Below, piece by piece: positions 53,620 through 61,361 of a stretch of DNA of 64,000 nt. The translations under genes and the position numbers were made by a program. Source of the stretch: JAHJQZ01 sp963676075. GTDB lineage: Bacteria > Pseudomonadota > Alphaproteobacteria > Rhizobiales > Devosiaceae. Position 1 is the first letter of the stretch, and each line of letters starts with the position of its first letter. The notes under the pieces are model-generated. The model saw only the letters and a program-made list of their open reading frames with translations, did no database searches and was not told where the DNA came from. The stretch lies in contig CAXXNZ010000011.1 of assembly GCA_963676075.2 (NCBI GenBank), positions 434,001 to 498,000 of the forward strand, read 5' to 3'.

Positions 53620-53656
53620 GTTTTCCCCCGACGGCAAGCTGCCGCCGGGGGAAAAC
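53620..53656 (-). other. Strong hairpin between degP and the two-component genes
   Basis: GTTTTCCCCCG / CGGGGGAAAAC form an 11-bp stem, continued after one-base bulges by CGGCA/TGCCG with loop AGC. It begins 12 bases past the degP stop. No T-run follows, so it may act as a partial terminator or mRNA-stabilising stem that lowers expression of the two-component genes relative to degP. Confidence 0.65.
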
Positions 53657-53667
53657 ATCAGGAGAAG

Positions 53668-55224
53668 TTATTTATCGTTCAGCGGCAGACCGACGAAGCG
53701 GATGTTACCGTTGCGCGAGGTCTTGATGAGGGCGGTCGAACGGCCGCTGTCACGGACCGCAGAGATCGCCTTCTCGAAATCGTCGGCAGAATTGATGGTC
53801 TTGCCGTCGGTCTCGATGATGACGTCGCCAGGGGCCAGCCCCTTGGACGCGGCCGTCGAGTCCTGGTTGACATCCTGGACGACGATGCCGGGACCGTTGT
53901 CATTGGGCACAACCGTGATGCCGACACTCGATTCAACCGGACCGGGGACGGTCTGCGGCGGAGTCGGGTTCTGCTGGTCCTCGGCCACCTTCTGCTCATT
54001 GAGCGTATCGAGCGTGACGGTCAGTTCCTTCTTGGCACCATCGCGCCAGATAACGACCTTGACGTTCGTGCCCGGTGCCTTGGCACCGATCATGCGCGAC
54101 AGGGCAAGGGCATTATCGACCGGCTCGCCATCGACTTCGACGACGATGTCGCCCGACTTGACGCCGGCCTTGGCCGCCGGAGCGCCATCCGTGGTTTCGG
54201 TGACCAGAGCGCCACGGGCCGTCGGCAAGCCAACGCTATCGGCGATATCGGGCGTCACATCCTGGATGTTGACGCCGAGGAAACCGCGGGTGACGTGGCC
54301 ATTTTCCTTCAGCTGGGTGACGACCTGCTTGACGATGGAGGACGGAATGGCAAAAGCGATACCGACATTTCCGCCGTTGGGCGAGAAGATGGCGGAGTTC
54401 ACGCCAACCACCTGGCCGTCGAGGTTGAAAGCGGGACCGCCGGAGTTACCGCGGTTGATGGCGGCGTCGATCTGCAGGAAGTCACCGGTCTGAGAACCCG
54501 AGATGTCGCGGCCGCGGGCCGAAACGATGCCGGCCGTGACCGAACCGCCAAGACCGAACGGATTGCCGACAGCAACGACCCAGTCGCCAACGCGCGGTTC
54601 GGCGTCCGAAAGCGTGACGAACGGCATATCGTTGACACCGTCGAGCTTGATAAGCGCCAGGTCGGTGCGCGGGTCGGTGCCGATCAGCGTCGCATCGTGC
54701 CGATCGCCATTGTCCATCACCACGGTGATCTTGGTGGCGTCGTTGACAACGTGATTGTTGGTAACGACGTAGCCGTCAGACGAGATGAGGAAACCGGAAC
54801 CGGCCGCCTCGAACTTGCGGGTCGCCGGACCCTGGCCATTGCGGCCATTCTGACCCTGTTGGCCATCTTGGCCGAACTGGTCGAAGAATTTCCGCAAAGG
54901 ATTGCCCGGCGGCAGATCGGGGAAGTTGAAGTAGTAGTCCTGGCCACCACCCATCGAACCGCCCGGGATCGGCTGCGAGCCTTCGACCGTAATGGAAACG
55001 ACGGCCGGCTTGACCGCCTCGACCAGATCGGCGAACGACGCAGGCGCATTCGGCGCGACGGACGGAACCGAGATCTGGGAGGCTTCGGTGATGGTGGCGT
55101 TATTCTGAGCCTTGGCGGACTGGTTCCACACGCCATAACCGAACGCGACCGGAACGGCGACAGCAAGCGCCAGGGCAGAAGCTCCAGCCCAGCGACGCGC
55201 GCCTTTCACAATGCCTTTGTTCAT
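53668..55224 (-). CDS. degP: Periplasmic serine protease DegP/HtrA
   Basis: 518 residues from ATG 55224 (GGAG eight bases upstream); the frame extends further but this start gives a clean signal segment (RWAGASALALAVAVPVAFGYGVW). Catalytic triad: His in VVTNNHVVND, Asp in PRTDLALIKL and Ser in NRGNSGGPAFNLDG. Two PDZ domains follow (GFLGVNIQDVTPDIA; GIVVQDVNQDSTAASKGL). A Gly/Gln/Asn-rich loop (GQDGQQGQNGRNGQG) precedes the protease core, like the LA loop. It degrades or refolds damaged periplasmic proteins. Confidence 0.95.
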   Translation of the reverse strand: MNKGIVKGARRWAGASALALAVAVPVAFGYGVWNQSAKAQNNATITEASQISVPSVAPNAPASFADLVEAVKPAVVSITVEGSQPIPGGSMGGGQDYYFNFPDLPPGNPLRKFFDQFGQDGQQGQNGRNGQGPATRKFEAAGSGFLISSDGYVVTNNHVVNDATKITVVMDNGDRHDATLIGTDPRTDLALIKLDGVNDMPFVTLSDAEPRVGDWVVAVGNPFGLGGSVTAGIVSARGRDISGSQTGDFLQIDAAINRGNSGGPAFNLDGQVVGVNSAIFSPNGGNVGIAFAIPSSIVKQVVTQLKENGHVTRGFLGVNIQDVTPDIADSVGLPTARGALVTETTDGAPAAKAGVKSGDIVVEVDGEPVDNALALSRMIGAKAPGTNVKVVIWRDGAKKELTVTLDTLNEQKVAEDQQNPTPPQTVPGPVESSVGITVVPNDNGPGIVVQDVNQDSTAASKGLAPGDVIIETDGKTINSADDFEKAISAVRDSGRSTALIKTSRNGNIRFVGLPLNDK

Positions 55225-55440
55225 TTGATAATCTCCATGAGTTTCTGCACCAGCAGTCGGATCGTCCTTATGCCGCGCTGCGCCTTTCCGCTCTCTTTCA
55301 CGCACATTAAAAGCCCGTAATGTTCCGGGCGAGATTGAGGCAACCTGCATAAGACGCCGTGACATGTGTCGAACGCACAGGGCGCGCTGAAGTTTCAAAT
55401 TTGTCGAAGTCAGAGGCCTGAAATCTGCGAGATTACCTGC

Positions 55441-56196
55441 TCACCCGAAAACGCCGCGTCGCAGCAGGTCGAGAGCGATGACCGTCAGCAGGACTTTCAG
55501 CCCAATCCGGAACAGTTTCTCCGGCAGTCTCTCGAGCAGATGGCTGCCAACGACGGTGCCGGCAAAACCCGAGACGATCATGGCAATGACCAGAACCAGC
55601 CATGGCCCGAGGGCGAACCCGAGCATGACGTAGACGGCAATCTTTGAAAGATGCTGTGCCGTCATGATCGCGGCATGCGTGGCGACGACGACTCGCCGGT
55701 CCGGATTGCGCGACAGGAACAGCGATGTCAGCGGACCGGTGGCGCCAATGATCATGCCCGCAGCGCCGATAGCGGCGCCAACAAATCCAAGGACCACCGG
55801 ATTGCCGATCGTCTGCCGAGGCAGCTTGATCCAGGTTATCACGAGCACGAAAAGTCCGATGACGAATGCGAAAGCCGGTGCCGGCAGAAGCTGGACAAAC
55901 TGGCCGCCGGCCAAGGCGCCGGGAATGGCGCCGACAATCATCGGTATGGCGATCTTCCAGTTGGCGTGGCGGCGTTGCACCACTGCGCGTCCGGCATTGG
56001 AGCCGAGCTGCACCAGACCGTGCACCGGCACGATCGCGGAGGCCGGCAACACCATCACCATGACCGAGAGCAACAACATGCCGCCGCCGAGCGAAAAGGC
56101 AGCGGTGATGGCGGAAGTGAAGAAGCTGAGGGCGATCAGGCCGATTGCGATCCACGGATCGAGGCCGGGCAACAACGCAACCGGATCGAGGCTCAT
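55441..56196 (-). CDS. TauE/SafE-family sulfite/anion exporter-like membrane protein
   Basis: 251 residues from ATG 56196, which overlaps the ccmH stop (ATGA). About seven to eight membrane helices. Typical TauE motifs: SLGGGMLLLSVMVMVLPASAIVPVHGLVQLGSN in the first half and GFVGAAIGAAGMIIGATGPLTSLFL in the repeated second half. The family exports sulfite, sulfoacetate or related anions. Being coupled to ccmH places it in the cytochrome c maturation operon, where handling of sulfur or thiol redox species may be useful; that is inference. Confidence 0.88.
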   Translation of the reverse strand: MSLDPVALLPGLDPWIAIGLIALSFFTSAITAAFSLGGGMLLLSVMVMVLPASAIVPVHGLVQLGSNAGRAVVQRRHANWKIAIPMIVGAIPGALAGGQFVQLLPAPAFAFVIGLFVLVITWIKLPRQTIGNPVVLGFVGAAIGAAGMIIGATGPLTSLFLSRNPDRRVVVATHAAIMTAQHLSKIAVYVMLGFALGPWLVLVIAMIVSGFAGTVVGSHLLERLPEKLFRIGLKVLLTVIALDLLRRGVFG

Positions 56197-56663
56197 GTCG
56201 GCGTGCGCGCGTCCTCGTCCCGGAGCTTGGCCAGGGCCTGTTCCTCTTCCTCGCTCAGCGCCGTGCCGGGCAGATTGGGCGGCCGTTTGGCCCGCATCCA
56301 GATGGCGATGGCACCGATCAGGAAGACAATCGGCGTCGCCAGCCACAGCAACCATGTGTGCCAGTTGAACCGCGGCAGCAGCAGCACGAACTCGCCGTAG
56401 CGATCGACGAGATATTGCCGGACCTGGTCGTCGCTATCGCCTTCGGTCAGACGTTCGCGCACCAGAAGGCGCAGGTCGCGCGCCAGATCGGCATTGGAAT
56501 CGTCGATGGTCTCGTTCTGGCAGACCAGACACCTGATGCCCTTGGAAATCTCCAGGGCCCGTTCTTCCAGCGCCGGATCGGCAAGCTGCTCATCCGGGTT
56601 GACGGCGAAAGCCGGCCCGATCAGCACCAGGGCGAACAGTACTGCGGCAAGCAGGCGCTTCAT
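56193..56663 (-). CDS. ccmH: Cytochrome c maturation protein CcmH (CycL)
   Basis: 156 residues from ATG 56663, giving a signal segment (MKRLLAAVLFALVLIGPAFA). The periplasmic domain holds IRCLVCQNETIDDSN, the LRCxxCQ redox motif that keeps apocytochrome haem-binding Cys reduced. A membrane helix near residue 110 (TWLLWLATPIVFLIGAIAIWM) and a short cytoplasmic tail follow. It lacks a CcmI-like TPR domain, as that function is in the separate ccmI gene. ATG overlaps the ccmF stop by four bases. Confidence 0.95.
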   Translation of the reverse strand: MKRLLAAVLFALVLIGPAFAVNPDEQLADPALEERALEISKGIRCLVCQNETIDDSNADLARDLRLLVRERLTEGDSDDQVRQYLVDRYGEFVLLLPRFNWHTWLLWLATPIVFLIGAIAIWMRAKRPPNLPGTALSEEEEQALAKLRDEDARTPT

Positions 56664-58633
56664 TCTGCCGGCTCCATCTGGATCTTGCGGCGGGCCGGAG
56701 CGCCGATCCGCAGCCGCCGGTCGGTCAGCGACAGTGCGCCGGCGGCAGCCATGACGAGGGCACCGAGCCAGATCAGAGTAACGAACGGTTTCCACCAAAT
56801 GCGAATGACATGGCCGCCGCCTTCAACCCGATCGCCGACGGCGACATAGAGCTGGGAGAAGCCGTAGGTCAGTATGCCGGATTCGGTCGTCGGCATGCGC
56901 GAGGCGCGGTAGATGCGCTTTTCGGAGCTGATGTCACGAATGCCGCCACCGGGCGCGGTCACCGACAAGGTGATCCGGTCAGCATCATAGTTCGGCCCGA
57001 CCAGAGACTGCTCATCGGTGAGCGTCACCTCGTAGCCGGAGAGCTCGGCCGTCTCGCCGCGCTGGAGCGTGGTGATGTTCTCGGTCGAGAAGTTCGTCGC
57101 CGCAACGATGCCGAGAACCGCCATCCCGAGCCCGAAATGGGCGATTGCCGTCGACCAGACCGTACGCGGCAAGCCAGCAAGACGCCTCATGCTCTCCCCG
57201 AAAGCAATACGTCCAATGCGCGACCGTTCGACAAGGTCGGCCAGAGCGCCGAGCATGACCCAAAAACCGAGCAGGAAGCCGATCGGGGCAAGCGACACCG
57301 GCATGCCGGAGATGAAAAAGACCAGCGCCGTCACGGCGAAAGCGGCAATCACCGCCAAACCAAGACGTCGGGCCACCGCGAGAAGGTCGGTCCGCTTCCA
57401 GGCCATGAAGGGGCCAAACGGCAGGACGATGAGCAGCGGCGTCATCAGGATCGAGAAGGTCAGATTGAAGAACGGCGCCCCGACCGAAATGCGTGTGCCG
57501 GTCAAGGCATCAAGCACCAACGGGTAGAGCGTGCCGACAAGCACTGCCGCTGCCGCCGTCGCCAAAAACAAATTGTTGAGAACCAGCGCCCCTTCCCGGC
57601 TCACCGGGGCGAACAGCCCGCCGGCTTTGAGGCTCGGCGCCCGCCAGGCGAAAAGGGCAAAGGCGGCGCCGATGATGATGGCAAGCATCGCCAGGATGAC
57701 CACGCCGCGCGTCGGGTCCGAGGCGAAGGAATGAACAGAGGTCAGGATGCCTGAGCGCACCAGGAACGTTCCGAGAAGGCTCAGCGAGAAGGTGATGATG
57801 GCCAGGAACACCGTCCAGATCTTCAGGGCGTTGCGCTTTTCCATGACGAGGGCCGAATGCAGCAGCGCCGTACCGGCCAGCCAGGGCATGAAGCTGGCGT
57901 TCTCGACCGGATCCCAGAACCACCAGCCGCCCCAGCCGAGTTCGTAATAGGCCCAGTACGAGCCCATGGCGATGCCGAGGGTCAGGAACACCCAGGAGGC
58001 CAGCGTCCACGGCCTAACCCAGCGCGCCCAGGCGGCATCGATACGGCCGGAAATGAGCGCAGCGGCAGCAAAGGCGAAACAGATCGAGAAGCCGACATAG
58101 CCGGTGTAGAGGAGCGGCGGGTGGATGGCGAGGCCGATATCCTGAAGGATCGGGTTGAGGTCGCGCCCCTCGAACGGGGCCGGATCAAGCCGGAGGAACG
58201 GGTTGGAGGTGAACAGCGAGAAGCCCGTAAACGCCGCGACAAGTGCCGACTGCACGGCAATGACCAGGGTGTGCAGCTCTTGCGGCAGGTTGCGGCCGAA
58301 CACGGCCACGGCGCCGCCGAACAGGGTGAGGATCAGGATCCACAAAAGGACCGATCCCTCATGATTGCCCCACACGCTGGTGATGCGGAACAGCAGTGGT
58401 TGCTGGGAATGGGAATTTTCGAACGCCAGTGCCAACGAAAAATCGGAGGTGACGAATGCCTGGATCAGCGTGGCGAAGGCGATGCCGACCAGAACAAACT
58501 GCAGGATTGCCGCCTGGGTGACGAAACGATGGACCCAGGGCGTATTGCGCCAGTAGGCGATGCCGAGCACGGCCGTGACAAGCGCAATCGCGGCGGCGAG
58601 AACGAGGGCAAAATGTCCGAGTTCGATCGTCAT
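56660..58633 (-). CDS. ccmF: Haem lyase subunit CcmF (CycK)
   Basis: 657 residues from ATG 58633, with about 15 membrane helices. The tryptophan-rich haem-handling motif WGGWWFWDPVENASFMPWL lies near residue 233. FNWHTW-like and conserved His residues flank it (YNIGLAIHPPLLY-type segment ILQDIGLAIHPPLLYTGY). A periplasmic domain near the C terminus is present. It ligates haem from CcmE to apocytochrome c together with CcmH and CcmI. The start follows the ccmE stop by one base. Confidence 0.95.
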   Translation of the reverse strand: MTIELGHFALVLAAAIALVTAVLGIAYWRNTPWVHRFVTQAAILQFVLVGIAFATLIQAFVTSDFSLALAFENSHSQQPLLFRITSVWGNHEGSVLLWILILTLFGGAVAVFGRNLPQELHTLVIAVQSALVAAFTGFSLFTSNPFLRLDPAPFEGRDLNPILQDIGLAIHPPLLYTGYVGFSICFAFAAAALISGRIDAAWARWVRPWTLASWVFLTLGIAMGSYWAYYELGWGGWWFWDPVENASFMPWLAGTALLHSALVMEKRNALKIWTVFLAIITFSLSLLGTFLVRSGILTSVHSFASDPTRGVVILAMLAIIIGAAFALFAWRAPSLKAGGLFAPVSREGALVLNNLFLATAAAAVLVGTLYPLVLDALTGTRISVGAPFFNLTFSILMTPLLIVLPFGPFMAWKRTDLLAVARRLGLAVIAAFAVTALVFFISGMPVSLAPIGFLLGFWVMLGALADLVERSRIGRIAFGESMRRLAGLPRTVWSTAIAHFGLGMAVLGIVAATNFSTENITTLQRGETAELSGYEVTLTDEQSLVGPNYDADRITLSVTAPGGGIRDISSEKRIYRASRMPTTESGILTYGFSQLYVAVGDRVEGGGHVIRIWWKPFVTLIWLGALVMAAAGALSLTDRRLRIGAPARRKIQMEPAE

Positions 58634-58634
58634 G

Positions 58635-59081
58635 CTAGTTGGTTTCTCCCTCACGCCATTCGCCACGCTCCTTGATGGCGTCAGCGACTTCCTTGGGAAT
58701 GTAGTTTTCGTCGTGCTTGGCAAGCACCGAGGTTGCCGTGAACGAACCGTCCGCGACCAGCGCGCCCTCGGCGATCACCCCCTGCCCCTCACGGAACAGG
58801 TCGGGCAGGATGCCGACATAGGTAATGGTCTCGTCGTCGCTGCCGTCGGTGATGACGAAAGTGTTGTTTTGACCGTTCTTGACCCACGTCCCTTCCTTGA
58901 CCAGACCGCCGATGCGGATGGGCTGGCCGACCGCCACATTCTTCGCGTCCAGGTCCGCAGGCGTGTAGAAAAAGACGATCTGGTCGGAAAGGGCATAAAG
59001 GATCAGCCCGGCCGCTGCGGCGAGCACCGTTCCAAGGCCGGCGATGACGGCAATACGCTTCTGCTTGCGAGTCAGCTTCAT
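58635..59081 (-). CDS. ccmE: Haem chaperone CcmE (CycJ)
   Basis: 148 residues. N-terminal membrane anchor (RIAVIAGLGTVLAAAAGLILYAL) followed by an OB-fold periplasmic domain. The haem-binding His is in VLAKHDENYIP near residue 122, the hallmark of CcmE; VGQPIRIGGLVKEGT is also typical. It carries haem covalently from CcmC to CcmF. It lies nine bases after ccmI. Confidence 0.96.
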   Translation of the reverse strand: MKLTRKQKRIAVIAGLGTVLAAAAGLILYALSDQIVFFYTPADLDAKNVAVGQPIRIGGLVKEGTWVKNGQNNTFVITDGSDDETITYVGILPDLFREGQGVIAEGALVADGSFTATSVLAKHDENYIPKEVADAIKERGEWREGETN

Positions 59082-59090
59082 CTGGCGCGT

Positions 59091-60161
59091 TTACTCCAGT
59101 CCGTTCTGTTTGGCGAGCGCGTCGAGATCAACGCGGACAGTCGCATTCGGGTAGGCCGCCTTGGCTTCGTCATAGGCCTCCTGCGCCTTTTCCATGTCGC
59201 CGAGGACGGTATAGGCGCGAACCAGCCGCGTCCATTCACCCACGGTTCCACCGCTGTCGGCAAGCCGCGCCGCCAGACCCTCGACCATGCCGGCAATCAT
59301 CTGGTTCTGCGCATCGGGATCACCTTCGGTCGCGGCCCCAGCCTGTGCCATCTGCAATGACTGCTCGGCGGCTGGCCGCCAGTTCTCGGTGCCGTCGGAC
59401 AGGGCGAGCACTTCGGTCCACAGCTTTTCGGCCTTGGCAAAATCGTTCTGCCGCATGGCCTCTCCGGCCAGATAGAAGCGCGAGCGGACATGCTTGGGAT
59501 CGGTATCGGCTGCCTTTTGCAGCAGCGCCAGCGCTTCGGCGGTGGGCTCGCCGTCATTGGCCAGGGACAGCGCCTCGGCGAGGTCGGTTTCGGTGTCGGG
59601 TGTTGCCCCGGCAAGATCGAGAATATGGCGGTAGGCGTTCACGGCATCGTGATAGCGCCCGACCCGCAAATAGACCGGTCCGAGCACCTGCCAGCCGCGC
59701 AGTTCATCCGGCGATATGAGCAGTTGCGCTTCGATCTTTTCGACCGCGGATGCCAATTCAGGAGACAAGCTATGAGGCGAAGGACGTGCGGCGAGCGGCG
59801 CGCCGGGCAGCGCCGGGTCGCCAAGAAAGGCGTAAGTGCCAAAACTCAAACCGGCGATGACCACGACAACCAGCCCCGCCACCGGCAGGGAGAAACGTCG
59901 GGTTGTCCCCTCGGCGCCGGCTTCCCGGTCGATGCGCAGCACATCGCGCGCCAGCTCGGCCCGCGCCGCCACTGCGTCTTCGGCCGAAAGCTGTCCATCG
60001 GCCTCTTCGCGATCGATTTCGGCCAAGAGCTTCTTGTGATGGGAGCGCTCGGGGGCCTGGGGATCGTCAGGCCTCGCGTTGACCGCTCCAGCGCGACCCG
60101 CATACAACAGTGAGCCGCAGGCAATCACGGTCAGCGCGATGACAAGTGTCCAAAATACCAT
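59091..60161 (-). CDS. ccmI: Cytochrome c maturation protein CcmI (CycH)
   Basis: 356 residues. Two membrane helices (about 3-20 and 93-112) enclose a cytoplasmic loop with a Leu-rich helical pattern (HHKKLLAEIDREEADGQLSAEDAVAARAELARDVL). The periplasmic C-terminal domain carries TPR repeats (LRGWQVLGPVYLRVGRYHDAVNAYRHIL, VRSRFYLAGEAMRQNDFAKAEKLW), which bind apocytochrome c. First gene of the ccmIEFH-tauE run, divergent from the flavoprotein gene. Confidence 0.94.
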   Translation of the reverse strand: MVFWTLVIALTVIACGSLLYAGRAGAVNARPDDPQAPERSHHKKLLAEIDREEADGQLSAEDAVAARAELARDVLRIDREAGAEGTTRRFSLPVAGLVVVVIAGLSFGTYAFLGDPALPGAPLAARPSPHSLSPELASAVEKIEAQLLISPDELRGWQVLGPVYLRVGRYHDAVNAYRHILDLAGATPDTETDLAEALSLANDGEPTAEALALLQKAADTDPKHVRSRFYLAGEAMRQNDFAKAEKLWTEVLALSDGTENWRPAAEQSLQMAQAGAATEGDPDAQNQMIAGMVEGLAARLADSGGTVGEWTRLVRAYTVLGDMEKAQEAYDEAKAAYPNATVRVDLDALAKQNGLE

Positions 60162-60311
60162 GAGTTTTTTTCCGGCCCTCTTCGGCGGCGTATTTTCTGG
60201 CGCTCCTAATACCCGAATCCGGCAGAAATTACAGTGGGGGCGTGGCGGATGTGGGGCAAAGGTGATCGCCGGTTTGTATGTTGCGCCCCCAGTGGCGCGG
60301 AGGCAGCACTA

Positions 60312-61361
60312 TTGAGCAAAGAGCTTTTTGACTTCGCTGTCGCCGGAAACTCGGCGTTTGCCGCACTGCTTGCCCTGGCTCTGGCGCGCTATGCGAATGC
60401 CCGAATCTGCCTGATCGGGCAGGTGCCAACGCCAATGCAGGTCAACGGTGATCTTGCGCTCGCCCCATGTCCGACCAGCCGACCGGAAACGCTTGAACGC
60501 GCCATGGCCGGCGTCGCGGATGTGCGCACGCTGCTGACTGGCCCCGGAGATCCGCTGTTGAGGCGGGCCAATGCCACCTTCACAGCGCCGACCGGCGCGG
60601 GGCGTGCGGCGGCCGGCCATGCCCGCCATTTGATGGCGTCGTTCGACATCGTCACAGCGAGCCTTCCCGAGGCATCTGGCCATGCCGGCTTCACTGCCGA
60701 AGGCATCTGGATGCTGCAGACCCGCCTGTTCTTTGCTGGCCTGGCCGCTCGCCTGGAAGCTGCGGGGGTTGTTGTCACCGGCAAGGCCACAAACCTGCGG
60801 ATAAGCGAAGACAGAGTGCAATTTGCCTATCGAGACGATGTCGCCGAAGCAAAAGTGCTGATCGTCACGGATGCAGACACGCTGGGTTCACTCGTCCCCC
60901 TGCCCGACGGCGTGGCGACGGCGACCCGGATGGGCGTCCTGACCGATCCGGTCGCGGCACTCGTCAACCGCGTCACGCTCGACATCGAAACGGGCGGTCA
61001 CCTTGCCGGACGCGGCGACGGGCGTATCGAGGCGCTGGTGCCTGCCGGCGACAGTGCAGGGATTGTCGACTGGCTAGGCTCCTTCCTTCCCGAGGGCACG
61101 GAGACGAGGATCATTGCCAGAAGCAAGCGTAAGGTATTGCTGAGCCGTGATGGCGCGCCCTTGATCGCGACCCTCCCGCAAGGCGCGGCGAGGCTTGCCA
61201 TAGGCTTCGGAGCGTCCGGGGCGTTTCTCGCGCCGGCATTGGCCCGTTACCTTAGCGATCAGGCCAGACCCGAAGAAGCGGGGTGGTTCGGCGCGCATGA
61301 CGCAGACACCGGACGGGATGGGGTCGCTGATATCGGCATGATCGGAGGCGGGCGGGCATGA
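60312..61361 (+). CDS. Flavoprotein-like protein with degenerate Rossmann motif
   Basis: 349 residues from a TTG at 60312 (GGAGG eight bases upstream); the frame is open to 60234 but the added part looks random. It starts FDFAVAGNSAFAALLALALARYANARICLIGQ, where a UbiH-type FAD monooxygenase would have GxGxxG, but the glycines are lost. VQFAYRDDVAEAKVLIVTDAD and the late AIGFGASGAFLAPALARYL echo the GD-type FAD motifs of that superfamily. It may be a non-catalytic or altered subunit. ATGA overlap couples it to the next gene. A TGGGGGCG/CGCCCCCA inverted repeat (60235-60242, 60284-60291) lies upstream. Confidence 0.6.
   Translation: MSKELFDFAVAGNSAFAALLALALARYANARICLIGQVPTPMQVNGDLALAPCPTSRPETLERAMAGVADVRTLLTGPGDPLLRRANATFTAPTGAGRAAAGHARHLMASFDIVTASLPEASGHAGFTAEGIWMLQTRLFFAGLAARLEAAGVVVTGKATNLRISEDRVQFAYRDDVAEAKVLIVTDADTLGSLVPLPDGVATATRMGVLTDPVAALVNRVTLDIETGGHLAGRGDGRIEALVPAGDSAGIVDWLGSFLPEGTETRIIARSKRKVLLSRDGAPLIATLPQGAARLAIGFGASGAFLAPALARYLSDQARPEEAGWFGAHDADTGRDGVADIGMIGGGRA

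Noticed and set aside
53494..55320. A 608-codon frame opposite degP
   Set aside because: Antisense to a complete DegP; repetitive Asp/Arg/Gly composition typical of reverse-strand artefacts.
60235..60291. TGGGGGCG/CGCCCCCA inverted repeat upstream of the flavoprotein gene as an operator
   Set aside because: Arms are pure GC runs, common by chance here, and lie within a possible upstream coding extension.
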